Assembly (NCBI RefSeq): GCF_018324205.1
Contig: NZ_AP023356.1
Span: 806,001-870,000, forward strand
DNA from: Actinoplanes ianthinogenes
GTDB taxonomy: Bacteria > Actinomycetota > Actinomycetes > Mycobacteriales > Micromonosporaceae
Direction: 5' to 3'
Length of the DNA: 64,000 bases
Numbering within the stretch: the first letter of the stretch is position 1; each line of letters opens with the position of its first letter. Made by a program: the position numbers and the translations under genes. The notes under the pieces are model-generated. The model made no database searches. It was not told the DNA's origin and saw only the letters and a list, made by a program, of their open reading frames with translations. Positions 40,378 to 49,302 of this stretch are shown here, piece by piece.

Positions 40378-42339
40378 ATGTGCGGTCTGAGCGCATACTT
40401 CAGCAGCCGATCGGATGCCGGGCCGCTGGACGGCGCGGGCGCGGCAGCCTTCGCCGCGGCATTGGCGACGATGCGGCACCGGGGGCCCGACGACACCCAG
40501 ATCGTGCACGGCGACGGTTACGCGCTGGGGTTCAACCGGCTCGCGATCATCGACCGGGAGCAGTCGGTGCAGCCGTTGCACTACGCGGACCGCTGGTCGG
40601 TGGTGTTCAACGGGGAGATCTACAACTACCAGGAGCTGCGGGCCGAGCTGATCCGGGAGCACGGGGCGAGTTTCGCCACGCACGGCGACACCGAGGTGCT
40701 CGCGGCCGCGTTCCACTACTGGGGTGAGGCGGCGCTGCCGCGGCTGCGCGGGATGTTCGCCTTCGTCGCCTACGACCACCGGACCGGGACGGTGCACGCG
40801 GCCCGCGACGCGTTCGGCATCAAGCCGCTGTATCTGCTCGAGACCGCGGACGGGTTGTGGCTGGCCAGCGAGCGCAAGGCGCTCGACCCGTTCGCGGCGC
40901 CGGCCGGTGGGGCGCTGAACACCGACGCGCTCGGGCACTACCTGACCTTCCAGTACGTGCCGGACCCGATGAGCCTGCACCGGCACATCCGGCGGCTGCC
41001 GCCCGGGCACCGCCTGGTGTGGACGCCCGGCGGCGGGGTGCGCGAACACCGCTGGTTCCGCCCGTCGCTGCGGCCGCTGCGGCTGCAGCCCGAGGTGGCG
41101 CACCAGGCCATCCAGGACGCGCTGCGCGCCAGCGTCCGCAAGCACCTGCACGCCGAGGTCCCGGTCGGCACGTTCCTCTCCTCCGGCGTCGACTCGTCCG
41201 CCGTCGCCGCCCTGGCCGCCGAGGCCCGCCCGGGCATCCACGCGTTCACCGCCGGGTTCGCCGCCGACGGGTACTCGGAGATCGACGTCGCCCAGGACAC
41301 CGCCCGGCAGCTGGGCATCCCGCTGACCCCGACGGTGGTCACCGACGAGCAGGTGCTCGCCGAGCTGCCCCGGATCGTGCAGCTGCTCGACGACCCGGTC
41401 GCCGACCCGTCGCTGATCCCGCTGTACTTTCTGGCCCGGACCGCCTCCCAGTTCGTGACCGTGGTGCTCTCCGGTGAGGGCGCCGACGAGCTGTTCGGCG
41501 GCTACACGATCTATCGCGAGCCGCTGTCGCTGGCCACCGTGGACAAGCTGCCCCCGAGTCTCAAGCGCGGGCTGCACCATCTGGCCCACGTGCTGCCCGA
41601 GGGTGTGAAGGGCCGCTCGTTCCTGGAGCGCGGCACCACCCCGATCGAGCAGCGCTATTACGGCAACGCCCGGATCTTCGACCCGGAGGAGAAGGCCCGG
41701 CTCATGCGCTTCACCGCGGAGCCGCACACCGCGATCACCGCCCATCTGTACGCCGAGACCGCCGACGTGGACGAGGTGGCGTCCATGCAGTACGTCGACC
41801 TGCACACCTGGCTGCCCGGCGACATCCTGGTCAAGGCCGACCGGATGAGCATGGCGCACAGCCTGGAGCTCCGGGTCCCGTTCCTGGACCAGCAGGTGTA
41901 CGCCGCCGCGGCCGGCCTGGCCACCGATCTGAAGCTGCCCCACGGCTCCCGCACGACCAAGGCCGCCCTGCGGGAAGCGATGCGCGGGATCGTCCCGGAG
42001 TCGGTGCGCGACCGCGCCAAGCTGGGCTTCCCCACGCCGACCCGGCTGTGGCTCCGAGGGCAGATCGGGGATTGGGTCGACCACCTGCTGGCGACGTCGC
42101 AGACCGGTCACTTGCTGGACCTGGAGTATGCCCGGGGCCTGCTCGCCGAACACCGCGCGGGGGTGGCGGACCGCTCCCGCAAGGTGTGGACGGTGGCGAT
42201 GTTCTGCCTCTGGCACGCCATCACCGTGGAACGCACCATCACGGTCCCTCCGTCGCACCAGCCCCCGGCCCCGTTCCTCCCGGCGCAGCCGGTCCCCGCC
42301 GGGTTCCCGCAGCCGGAAGAGATCACCGTCGCCTACTGA
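40378..42339 (+). CDS. asnB: Asparagine synthase (glutamine-hydrolysing)
   Basis: A 653-aa AsnB-type enzyme converting aspartate, glutamine and ATP to asparagine. Cys2 is the glutaminase nucleophile (MCGLSAYF), with RGPDD, FNGEIYNY and GDTEV in the N-terminal Ntn domain; the synthetase domain has the PP-loop FLSSGVDSSA (~264-273) and SGEGADELFGGY. GGGGGAGG lies a few bases before the ATG at 40378. Actinomycetes also use AsnB-like enzymes for amide formation in cell-wall or antibiotic modification, which cannot be excluded. Confidence 0.95.
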   Translation: MCGLSAYFSSRSDAGPLDGAGAAAFAAALATMRHRGPDDTQIVHGDGYALGFNRLAIIDREQSVQPLHYADRWSVVFNGEIYNYQELRAELIREHGASFATHGDTEVLAAAFHYWGEAALPRLRGMFAFVAYDHRTGTVHAARDAFGIKPLYLLETADGLWLASERKALDPFAAPAGGALNTDALGHYLTFQYVPDPMSLHRHIRRLPPGHRLVWTPGGGVREHRWFRPSLRPLRLQPEVAHQAIQDALRASVRKHLHAEVPVGTFLSSGVDSSAVAALAAEARPGIHAFTAGFAADGYSEIDVAQDTARQLGIPLTPTVVTDEQVLAELPRIVQLLDDPVADPSLIPLYFLARTASQFVTVVLSGEGADELFGGYTIYREPLSLATVDKLPPSLKRGLHHLAHVLPEGVKGRSFLERGTTPIEQRYYGNARIFDPEEKARLMRFTAEPHTAITAHLYAETADVDEVASMQYVDLHTWLPGDILVKADRMSMAHSLELRVPFLDQQVYAAAAGLATDLKLPHGSRTTKAALREAMRGIVPESVRDRAKLGFPTPTRLWLRGQIGDWVDHLLATSQTGHLLDLEYARGLLAEHRAGVADRSRKVWTVAMFCLWHAITVERTITVPPSHQPPAPFLPAQPVPAGFPQPEEITVAY

Positions 42340-42350
42340 GGCCTCGAACC

Positions 42351-42387
42351 CCTGGCGTCGCCCACGACTCCCCCGGGCGACGCCAGG
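42351..42387 (+). terminator. Terminator hairpin downstream of asnB
   Basis: A perfect 13-bp stem, CCTGGCGTCGCCC (42351-42363) with GGGCGACGCCAGG (42375-42387) and an 11-nt loop, lies 11 bases after the asnB stop. There is no U-run, as is common for actinomycete terminators. Confidence 0.75.
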
Positions 42388-42401
42388 ACCCCAAGAGTCA
42401 C

Positions 42402-42613
42402 CCGGATATCTGCGCCTGCCCCGGGAGTCCGACGACCCGGAGACCGCGGCCGCCAGTGGTTCGAGCGCGGCCAGCGCGAGCAGCGGGACTTCCTCGACAA
42501 CCGGGAATACCACGGCGAGTTCGCCGCGGCCGCGCTGCATTCCTACGGCGGGCTCAAACTCACCGCCGACGAGCTGCGCGAATTCGGCGAGGCCTATGTC
42601 GAGTTCCTCAATA
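42402..42613 (+). pseudogene. Fragment of an ArsR-like winged-helix regulator
   Basis: Two reading frames join to a family-like C-terminus: GYLRLPRESDDPETAA up to about 42452, then after a one-frame shift WFERGQREQRDFLDNREYHG, EFAAAALHSYGGLKLTADEL and REFGEAYVEFLN to 42612. This resembles the effector part of the helix-turn-helix regulators that pair with MFS transporters in actinomycetes. The DNA-binding half is missing, and asnB and its terminator lie directly upstream, so this is a relic. Confidence 0.55.
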
Positions 42614-42619
42614 GCCGGC

Positions 42620-43123
42620 CACCGCGATCGCGCACAACGAGGCCCGCCAGCGTGGCGCGGGCCTGGCCGGGAGGCCGCTGGGCGGGGTGCTGTTCGCCGC
42701 CGGGCAGGCGTGGCCGTTCCTGGTCGACGCCGCCTCCGCCCTGGTCGCGGCCGTCGCGCTGCTGTTCGTCCGCCGCGACCTGGACAGCCCGGACCCGCCC
42801 GGTGAGCAGCCGCTGTGGCGCTCGGCCGCCGAGGGGCCGCGCTGGGTGTGGCGCCATCCGCAGATCCGCGCCTCGATCCTGCTGGTCGCCGCCAGCAACC
42901 TGGTCTTCCAGGCCGTCGTGCTGGTGCTGGTGGTGCTCGCCCAGCGGCAGGGCGCGAGCGCGTCCGCGATCGGCCTGATGCTCGGCCTGTACAGCGGTGG
43001 CGGGCTGCTCGGCGCGGTCGTGGCGGGCCGCTGCCGCTGTACCTGTTCGCCGGGCAGCCGCGGCCGGTCCGGGCGGCGCCGCCGCTGGTCAGCTCCCCCG
43101 CACCCGAAGGCGCCGGGCGGTGA
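42620..43123 (+). pseudogene. Internal fragment of an MFS transporter
   Basis: A transporter-like stretch runs from about 42620 (AIAHNEARQRGAGLAGRPLG) through LFAAGQAWPFLVDAASALVA and LFVRRDLDSP to GLMLGLYSGGGLLGAVVAG near 43026, matching the middle of EntS-like MFS exporters (NEARxRGAxLxGRPLGG, WVWRHPQIR). The N-terminal four membrane segments and the C-terminal third are missing. After 43026 the frame changes to PLYLFAGQPRPVRAAPP and stops at 43123. It is degraded together with the regulator fragment. Confidence 0.65.
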
Positions 43124-43137
43124 ACGGAAGCCGGCTC

Positions 43138-43686
43138 TCAGCCGGCACGCCGGCGAGCCCTCCTGGCCGCGAGCTCGTCACCCGCCACCGGTTCCCCGGT
43201 CGCCTCGTCGGCCGGCTGCGGGGCGGCCGGCTCGGCGGGCAGGTGCGACAGCGAACCCTGAATCTCCTTGAACGCGCCGCCGATCGCGATGCCGAACACG
43301 CCCTGCCCGCCCTGGAGCAGGTCGACGACCTCCTCCGGCGAGCGGCACTCGTACACCGTGGTGCCGTCCGAGATCAGCGTGATCCCGGCCAGGTCCTCGA
43401 CCCCGTGCGAGCGCAGCGTCTCGATCGCGCGACGGATGTTCTGCAACGACACCCCGGCGTCCAGCAGACGCTTGACGACCTTGAGGACGACCAGGTCACG
43501 GAACGAGTAGAGGCGGGATGTGCCGGAGCCGGAGGCGTCCCGCACGCTCGGCACCACCAGGGTGGTCCGGGCCCAGTAGTCGAGCTGGCGGTAGCTGATC
43601 CCGACCGCCTGGCATGCCGTCACTCCGCGATAGCCGACCGAGCCGTCCTCGCCGACGAGTGGGCCTTCAAGAGGCTGCTCGTGCAC
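43138..43686 (-). CDS. MerR-family regulator (Rv1830/ResR-like)
   Basis: A 182-aa MerR-type winged-helix protein: VTACQAVGISYRQLDYWARTTLVVPSV, then RLYSFRDLVVLKVVKRLLDAGVSLQNIRRAIETLR, and the typical C-terminal DGTTVYECRSPEEVVDLLQGGQGVFGIAIGG. It is the position and sequence counterpart of M. tuberculosis Rv1830 (ResR/McdR), linked to growth and antibiotic recovery there. The GTG at 43686 follows GGGGAGG. A variable Pro/Glu/Ala tail ends the protein. It faces the MFS relic. Confidence 0.9.
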   Translation of the reverse strand: MHEQPLEGPLVGEDGSVGYRGVTACQAVGISYRQLDYWARTTLVVPSVRDASGSGTSRLYSFRDLVVLKVVKRLLDAGVSLQNIRRAIETLRSHGVEDLAGITLISDGTTVYECRSPEEVVDLLQGGQGVFGIAIGGAFKEIQGSLSHLPAEPAAPQPADEATGEPVAGDELAARRARRRAG

Positions 43687-43859
43687 GCGACTACCTCCCC
43701 GCTGCCCATGATCAAATGATCTGGGCGGTGCCGGTTCACCTGGACTTCACGAGCGTATATCTCAGTCACGGGCGAAACATGGAGGTAACCGCACGACACG
43801 CCGCGTTCGGACGAGCGACACGCCGACACGCCGTTACTCTCCGGCGCGTCCGGGCGTTT

Positions 43860-44324
43860 CTAGCCGGCGAAGTCCTCTGGTCGCACCTGATCGAGGAACT
43901 CGCGGAATTTCTCCACCTCGTCCTCCTGCTCGTCCGGGATGACGATCCCGGCCTCGGTCAGCACCTGATCGGCGCACCGGATCGGCGCACCCACCCGCAA
44001 CGCCAGGGCGATCGAGTCGCTGGGCCGGGCCGACACCCGCAGGTTGTCCCCGATCAGCAGGTCGGCGTAGAAGACGTTGTCCTTCAGCTCGGTGATCTCC
44101 ACCGCTTTCAGCGGCTGCTGGAGCGCCGCCAGGATGTCCCGCAGCAGATCGTGGGTCAGCGGCCGGGCCGGTTTCACACCCTGCTGCTCGTAGGCGATCG
44201 CGGTCGCCTCCACCGCGCCGATCCAGATCGGCAGGTACCGGTCACCGTCGACTTCCCGCAGCAACACGATCGGCTGGTTGCTGGGCAGCTCCACCCGGAC
44301 CCCGACCACGCTCAGCTCGCGCAC
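43860..44324 (-). CDS. Bifunctional nuclease-family protein (DUF151)
   Basis: A 154-aa DUF151 protein, counterpart of Rv1829. Signature: LPIWIGAVEATAIAYEQQGVKPARPLTHDLL and the second motif FYADLLIG with SARPSDSIALALRVGAPI. Plant relatives have nuclease activity, but bacterial function is unproven. GTG start at 44324. It sits between the two MerR genes, separated by 125 bases from the upstream one, as in mycobacteria. Confidence 0.92.
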   Translation of the reverse strand: MRELSVVGVRVELPSNQPIVLLREVDGDRYLPIWIGAVEATAIAYEQQGVKPARPLTHDLLRDILAALQQPLKAVEITELKDNVFYADLLIGDNLRVSARPSDSIALALRVGAPIRCADQVLTEAGIVIPDEQEDEVEKFREFLDQVRPEDFAG

Positions 44325-44449
44325 CGCCCGCCTCCGTGTTCGTTGTTGTCGCCGCCCCCAGACGGCCGCCCCTTACCCTGCACGGTACACGCACGGGTAG
44401 CTGATCCGCCCCGCGCGGGATACCCCGCACAGGGTAGGCCTCACGCGGG

Positions 44450-45190
44450 TCAACGACCCAGTTCGCCGCGCAGTCCGGTCCGCACCAGCGCCGCGTGCAG
44501 CCGCTGCGACAGTGCTTGCAGCTCACGGGCGGTGTCGGCGGCCCGGGCCCGGGCAGCCGGGTCCTGCTGGCGCACCAGAGGTGCCAGCAACTGGGCGAAA
44601 AGGCCCACCTCCCGGTCGGCCGAGTTCTTGAACGCCCGCAGGTGACGCACCTCGAGGCCGAACTTCGTCAGGCCGACGACGGCCTCCACGATGATCACCG
44701 CGTCGGCGTCGTACCAGCCCGGCGGGCGGGCGACGACCAGGCCGATCTGCTCCAGCTCGGCCAGCAGCGCCTCGTCCACGCCGGTCCGCTCGACCAGGTC
44801 GTCGGCCGGGATGCGGGCGTCGGCCGGGTCGGCGGCCCGCTGCGTGCCGACCGCCACCAGCGTCGGCCGCTGCGGCACCACCGGCTCCTGCTCCATCCGG
44901 TCCAGCTGCTCCCGGATCACCCGCAGGGGGAGGTACTGATCACGTTGCGCGGTCAGCACGAACCGCAGCCGGGCCACGTCGTTCCACGAGTACTTGCGGT
45001 ACCCGGAGGCGGTGCGTTGCGGGTCGACCAGACCCTCCGCCTCCAGGAACCGCAATTTCGAGATCGTGGTGTCGGGGAACTCGGTGCGCAGGTGGGCCAG
45101 CACCTCCCCGATGCTCATCAGCGCACCCTCGCGAGCGCCCGGAGAGCGCGTGGCCTCCGGGTCGCGTGCGGCAGCCCCCGACGGGTTCAC
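44450..45190 (-). CDS. ftsR: MerR-family regulator FtsR-like (Rv1828)
   Basis: A 246-aa regulator with N-terminal MerR helix-turn-helix (MSIGEVLAHLRTEFPDTTIS, KLRFLEAEGLVDPQRTASGY, RKYSWNDVARLRFVL) and a long C-terminal dimer part (AEGLV..., PPGWYDADAVIIVEAVVGLTKFGLEVRHLRAFK in pieces). Corynebacterial FtsR of this family activates ftsZ transcription. It is co-translated with garA by a GTGA overlap. The first ~24 residues before MSIGEV are poorly conserved in type, so the start may be later (ATG 45118). Confidence 0.9.
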   Translation of the reverse strand: MNPSGAAARDPEATRSPGAREGALMSIGEVLAHLRTEFPDTTISKLRFLEAEGLVDPQRTASGYRKYSWNDVARLRFVLTAQRDQYLPLRVIREQLDRMEQEPVVPQRPTLVAVGTQRAADPADARIPADDLVERTGVDEALLAELEQIGLVVARPPGWYDADAVIIVEAVVGLTKFGLEVRHLRAFKNSADREVGLFAQLLAPLVRQQDPAARARAADTARELQALSQRLHAALVRTGLRGELGR

Positions 45191-45639
45191 GCCCGGCCGC
45201 CCTCGCCCTCCGGCCGCGGACCGGCGATGAACACCAGACGGAACTTGCCGATCTGGACCTCGTCGCCGTTGCTCAGCGTCGCCGCCTCGACGCGCTCACG
45301 GTTCACATAGGTGCCGTTGAGCGAGCCCACGTCGCGGACGGTGAACACGCCCCCGTCGCGGTGGAACTCGGCGTGGCGACGGGAAACCGTCACGTCGTCG
45401 AGGAAGATGTCACTGTCCGGGTGCCGCCCGCTGGTGGTCACGTCGTGATCCAGCAGGAACCGGGCACCCGCGTTCGGGCCACGCCGGACCACGAGCAGGG
45501 CCATGCCGGGAGGCAGGGAGCCGGACATGCGGCTGGGCACCACGTCGGTCTCGGGACCCTCGAGCACCTCGTCAAGGGCGCCAAGGTTCAGCGTGGACGT
45601 GACGTCGAGTGGGGGGAACTCGTCGTCTGGGCGCGTCAT
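45187..45639 (-). CDS. garA: FHA-domain regulator GarA
   Basis: A 150-aa GarA/OdhI-like protein. The N-terminal tail (STLNLGALDEV, PETDVV) carries the region phosphorylated by PknB/PknG in relatives, although the ETTSVF motif is replaced by PETDVVPS, so the Thr38-type site would be Thr within ETD. The FHA domain (~47-140) has GRHPDSDIFLDDVTVSRRHAEF and SLNGTYVNRE. It would switch 2-oxoglutarate dehydrogenase and glutamate metabolism. Adjacent gcvH and ftsR match the mycobacterial order. Confidence 0.92.
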   Translation of the reverse strand: MTRPDDEFPPLDVTSTLNLGALDEVLEGPETDVVPSRMSGSLPPGMALLVVRRGPNAGARFLLDHDVTTSGRHPDSDIFLDDVTVSRRHAEFHRDGGVFTVRDVGSLNGTYVNRERVEAATLSNGDEVQIGKFRLVFIAGPRPEGEGGRA

Positions 45640-45828
45640 CGGACCACCTCACGGATCAGTTGGTCGTCGCCTCGACCGGCAAGGTCATGATGTTGCGACC
45701 TCGCCGAGGCCATCAAGGCCCGACGCACGACTATCGGTTTCGAAGGAATAACAGTTCTACATGTGCCCCGCGAGCCTAGTCAGCGCCAATATCGTGGGGC
45801 AACCAGACTCGCGGGTCGATGCTTGGGT

Positions 45829-46227
45829 CTAGCTTTCGGTCAGCGCCTGGTACGCCGCGGCGTCCAGCAGGCCCGCCACCGCCGCCGGATCGGCCGGAGC
45901 GATCTCCACCAGCCAGCCGGCCGCGTAGGGCTCCGCGTTGATCAACTCGGGCTCGTCGCCCAGCGTGTCGTTGCGGGCCACCACGGTGCCGGCGATCGGC
46001 GCGTAGATCTCCGAGACGCTCTTGGTCGACTCCACCTCGCCCATCGAGTCGCCGGCCGCGAGCTCGGTGCCCTCCTCGGGCAGCTGCACGTAGACGATGT
46101 CACCGAGCGCGTCCTGCGCGAAGTGGGTGATCCCCACCCGCACGGGGCCACTGCCGTCGCCGGCCACCCACTCGTGCTCCGCGGTGTACCGCAGATCCTC
46201 AGGAATCAACACTTCCTCCGTAGTCAC
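45829..46227 (-). CDS. gcvH: Glycine cleavage system H protein
   Basis: A 132-aa lipoyl carrier. Lys69 in GEVESTKSVSEIYAP is the lipoylated residue; YTAEHEW, GITHFAQDALGDIVYVQLP and AAGWLVEI are family hallmarks. It shuttles the aminomethyl group between GcvP and GcvT, which are not in this window. GTG start overlaps the stop of the DUF881 gene by 4 bp. A 189-base spacer separates it from garA; nothing certain was seen there. Confidence 0.95.
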   Translation of the reverse strand: MTTEEVLIPEDLRYTAEHEWVAGDGSGPVRVGITHFAQDALGDIVYVQLPEEGTELAAGDSMGEVESTKSVSEIYAPIAGTVVARNDTLGDEPELINAEPYAAGWLVEIAPADPAAVAGLLDAAAYQALTES

Positions 46228-47192
46228 GAAACCGGACGTGCGTACTGCAAGGCAGACGCCTTACGCACCGCGGTCACCTCGACCATGCTGCGCGAGTCCA
46301 TGGTCACGCTACCGCCGTCGCTCTTCACCGACGCCACCACCCCGCCCGGGATCTGCAGCGCCGTGCTCATCGTCCCCGGCGGACCGATCACCAGGAGCCG
46401 GAACGGCCCGGTCAGACGCTCACCGTCGGCGATGATGCCACCACCGGCCGCATCGACGAAATAGCTGGAGGCGACAATCCGTACCGAAGCTCCGGTCCCG
46501 CTGTTGATCTGCATCACCTCGCCGCCGGCGCCGCGCAGCTCCTGAACGGTGTTCAGCACGTCGGACGCCTTCACCTTGGTCAGCGTGATCTCCAGACCCG
46601 GACCCCGCCCGGCGATCGTGCCGGCCAGCAGGCCCAGCTCCTGGCTGCGCCTGCTCGCCTCCTCCAGGGCCGCCTCGCGACCGGCGACACCCGAGGTGAG
46701 CTGCTGCTTGCTGCGCTCCAGGGCCTCGATGTCGGTGTTCAGGCGACTGTCCCGGGCCTCCAAGTCGCTCAGGATCCGGACCAGGTCCTCCTGCCGCGCC
46801 GTGGACAGGCCACTGTCCGCGTCGTTGCTGCGCAGCTGCACCACCAGGGTGAACCCGAGCAGCGCCAGCAGCACCCAGATCAGCGTCCCGGCCGGAGCCG
46901 GCCGCTTCAGGCGCGGCCGGGCCGGAGCCGCCTCCTCGCGATCAAGATCACTTTCTTCGGCGGGCGGCTCGGGCGTGTCGCCCGTCGACTCATCGGGTGA
47001 CGTGTCGGAAATCTCCGACTCACCCTCCCGGGGAGCCGCCTCGGCTTCCGGTGCGCTGTCCGCCACCGGATCCGCTTCCTCGCTTTCCGGTACGGCCGGC
47101 GCCTCCCCCACGGCCGGCGGCTTACGCCCCGCCGTCGGCAGGCCAAGATCCGGCGCCGCCAGATCGCGCCCGTTCTCCTCGCGCTCGGTCAT
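46224..47192 (-). CDS. DUF881 membrane-anchored protein (Rv1825-like)
   Basis: A 322-aa protein with a ~100-residue acidic, Pro/Ser/Glu-rich cytoplasmic N-terminus, one membrane segment (LIWVLLALLGFTLVVQL, ~104-120), a coiled coil (LVRILSDLEARDSRLNTDIEAL) and the extracytoplasmic DUF881 domain (~190-310: LLAGTIAGRGPGLEITL, AGGEVMQINSG, VIGPPGTMSTALQIPGGVV). The Rv1825 relative has been linked to cell-wall peptidoglycan regulation. It is coupled to gcvH (GTGA). Confidence 0.9.
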   Translation of the reverse strand: MTEREENGRDLAAPDLGLPTAGRKPPAVGEAPAVPESEEADPVADSAPEAEAAPREGESEISDTSPDESTGDTPEPPAEESDLDREEAAPARPRLKRPAPAGTLIWVLLALLGFTLVVQLRSNDADSGLSTARQEDLVRILSDLEARDSRLNTDIEALERSKQQLTSGVAGREAALEEASRRSQELGLLAGTIAGRGPGLEITLTKVKASDVLNTVQELRGAGGEVMQINSGTGASVRIVASSYFVDAAGGGIIADGERLTGPFRLLVIGPPGTMSTALQIPGGVVASVKSDGGSVTMDSRSMVEVTAVRKASALQYARPVS

Positions 47193-47210
47193 CGAGTCCC
47201 CACGTAGTCC

Positions 47211-47543
47211 TCAGGCCCGGAACAGATGCCGGCGGATCGCCGCGACGTTACCGAAGATCCGCACGCCGAGCACGACCACGACACCGATGGAGAGCTGGTT
47301 GCCCACCCCCAGCTGGTCGCCCACATAGACGATCAGCCCGGAGACCAGCACGTTCGAGATGAACGAGACGACGAACTGCTTGTCGTCGAAGATGCCGTCC
47401 AGCTTGGCGCGCACCCCGCCGAACACCGCGTCCAACGCCGCCACCACCGCGATCGGCAGGTACGGCACCAGCTCGTGCGGCACCGTCGGATGGAACACGA
47501 TGCCCAGCAGGACACCCACGAGCAGAGCGAGAACGGGGATCAT
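47211..47543 (-). CDS. Small basic membrane protein (DUF1290, Rv1824-like)
   Basis: A 110-aa protein with three membrane segments (MIPVLALLVGVLLGIVF, LPIAVVAALDAVFGGVRA, VSFISNVLVSGLIVYVG) and a final basic AAIRRHLFRA. The pattern PVxPxLxPYLPIAxVAALDxxFGGxRA is the DUF1290 signature. It lies between two DUF881 genes, its conserved setting in actinobacteria and firmicutes. ATG overlaps the upstream DUF881 stop by 4 bp. Function unknown, probably a partner of the DUF881 proteins. Confidence 0.92.
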   Translation of the reverse strand: MIPVLALLVGVLLGIVFHPTVPHELVPYLPIAVVAALDAVFGGVRAKLDGIFDDKQFVVSFISNVLVSGLIVYVGDQLGVGNQLSIGVVVVLGVRIFGNVAAIRRHLFRA

Positions 47544-48499
47544 CGGCCGCCTTCCGACGGTGAGCCGGCTGGCGCGGACGTGCCCGAGGGAGCGCCGGAG
47601 CCGGGAACGGACGAGGCGCCCGACGGAGCGGGCGGAGGAGTGCTCGGCGACGCCGACCGCAGCTTCAGCTCCGGCGCCGCGTTCAGGGTGACGTTCTTGA
47701 CCTTGGTGGTGTCGAACGACAGGCCGAAGCGGGCCGACAACGTCTGGAAGAACGTCCCGGCCACCCCGGCCCGGAACTCTTTCGCCAGGTCGTCCGGCCC
47801 GATCGCCACCACCTCGTACGGCGTGGTCACCGGCCGGGTGTCGACCAGGATCGCCTCGCCGGCCTGCCGGATCGTCGACGTCGCGGTCAGCCGCTGCCCG
47901 TTGATCGCGATCGCCTCGGCGCCCGCCGCCCACAACGCGTTCGCCGCGAGCTGCAGGTCGGTGTCCTTGACCAGCCCCTCGGTCCGCCGCTCCCCGGTCA
48001 CCGGGTCCACCGACGTCGGCCCGTCGCCCAGGACGATCTTCGCGCCGGAGCCCTGCACCGGCGCCAGCCCGGTCGCCGCCTCCAGGTTGCCGATCCCGGC
48101 CACCGCGGCCCCGCCCAGCTCCCGCTCGCGCAACCGGGCCACCTGGTCGGCGAGCAGATCGGCCCGCGCCTGGAGCGTCTCGGTCTGCGCGCGGCGTTTC
48201 TCCACCTGGGTGACCAGGGCGTCGCGGGCCTGGGTCCGGCCCGGCTCGTCGGCCACCGTCTGCTGGTATCCGACCACCAGCAGGAAACCGATCACGCCCG
48301 TGACGATCAGGGAGAGACCGCTGGTCAGCCGCTTGCGGGCACCGGTACGCCGGTGGCCCTCGGCGCGCCGGGCGGCGGCGTCGGCATAGCCGGGGTCGAG
48401 CGGGTTCTGGAACAGGGCGGTGAGGAAGTCCGGGCCGTACGTCCGTTTCCCGGAGGACGCGCCGTCGGGGTCCGGCGTCGACGTCGGCGGTGTGGTCAC
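47540..48499 (-). CDS. DUF881 membrane-anchored protein (Rv1823-like)
   Basis: A 319-aa protein: short cytoplasmic N-terminus (PDFLTALFQNPLDPGYADAA), one membrane segment (SGLSLIVTGVIGFLLVVGY, ~60-78), coiled coil (RDALVTQVEKRRAQTETLQA), DUF881 domain (~130-275: GAKIVLGDGPTSVDP, AINGQRLTATSTIRQAGEAI) and a Pro/Ser/Gly-rich tail. GTG start overlaps pgsA by 4 bp. With its DUF881 neighbour it probably forms a membrane complex on the small basic protein. Confidence 0.9.
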   Translation of the reverse strand: MTTPPTSTPDPDGASSGKRTYGPDFLTALFQNPLDPGYADAAARRAEGHRRTGARKRLTSGLSLIVTGVIGFLLVVGYQQTVADEPGRTQARDALVTQVEKRRAQTETLQARADLLADQVARLRERELGGAAVAGIGNLEAATGLAPVQGSGAKIVLGDGPTSVDPVTGERRTEGLVKDTDLQLAANALWAAGAEAIAINGQRLTATSTIRQAGEAILVDTRPVTTPYEVVAIGPDDLAKEFRAGVAGTFFQTLSARFGLSFDTTKVKNVTLNAAPELKLRSASPSTPPPAPSGASSVPGSGAPSGTSAPAGSPSEGGR

Positions 48500-49122
48500 G
48501 GCGCGACCGCCGGAGCGGCGCCCGGCCCGTCCCGGTCGGCACGCAGCAGCTGCACGGTCTGCATCAGGTAGAGCACGCCGGCCGCCCAGTACAGCCCGAG
48601 CGCCCACCAGGCCAGGCCCCAGCCGATCGGGCCGGCCCAGCTCGCGATCGACGGCACCGCGTGCGCCAGCAGCAGGATCGGGAACGCGGCGAGCAGCACG
48701 AACGTGCCGGTCTTGCCGACGTAGTGCACCGGTGGCGGGCCGTATCCGTGCCGGCGCAGGATCAGCAGCGCGACCCCGACCACCGCCTCGCGCAGCAGCA
48801 GCGCGCCGGTCAGCCACCACGGGACGACGCCGCGCACGGTGAAGCCGATCAGCGTGGCCAGGATGTAGAGCCGGTCGGCGAACGGGTCGAGCAGCTCCCC
48901 CAGCCGGGACACCGAGTTCATCCGGCGGGCCACGTAGCCGTCGACCCAGTCGGTGGTGCCGCCGACCGCGAGCACGATCACGGCGGCCACGTCGTTCTCC
49001 GGGCCGAGCAGGAGATAGAGGAAGAGCGGGACGCCGAGCAGCCGGATGAAGCTGATCACGTTCGGAATCGTGAAGATCCGGTTCGAGGTCTCGATGGACG
49101 GCGCGGGCTGCGACATCGCCAC
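48496..49122 (-). CDS. pgsA: CDP-alcohol phosphatidyltransferase (PgsA-like)
   Basis: A 208-aa membrane enzyme with the exact CDP-alcohol phosphatidyltransferase motif D58-x2-D61-G-x2-A-R-x8-G75-x3-D79-x3-D83 (TDWVDGYVAR ... GELLDPFADR) and six membrane segments. It makes a phosphatidylglycerol phosphate- or cardiolipin-type lipid from CDP-diacylglycerol, like Rv1822 (PgsA2). First gene of the block that runs to the MerR gene at 43138. The GTG at 49122 has GAGAGGA upstream; ATG 49116 is the alternative. Confidence 0.92.
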   Translation of the reverse strand: MAMSQPAPSIETSNRIFTIPNVISFIRLLGVPLFLYLLLGPENDVAAVIVLAVGGTTDWVDGYVARRMNSVSRLGELLDPFADRLYILATLIGFTVRGVVPWWLTGALLLREAVVGVALLILRRHGYGPPPVHYVGKTGTFVLLAAFPILLLAHAVPSIASWAGPIGWGLAWWALGLYWAAGVLYLMQTVQLLRADRDGPGAAPAVAP

Positions 49123-49302
49123 GTCTTCCTCTCCCGCTGGGCTGCGAACTTCCCCCGGGCCGCGGGCACGTCAGTGCCGGGCCGCTCGCCGAGCCACTAT
49201 AACCACCTGCCTACCGAGTGCCGTCGCGCAGTCACGCCCGCCACACCCCGTACCGCATCCTAGGAGGCTAGGCACCTACCTACCGGGATTGGCGGGCGGC
49301 GA

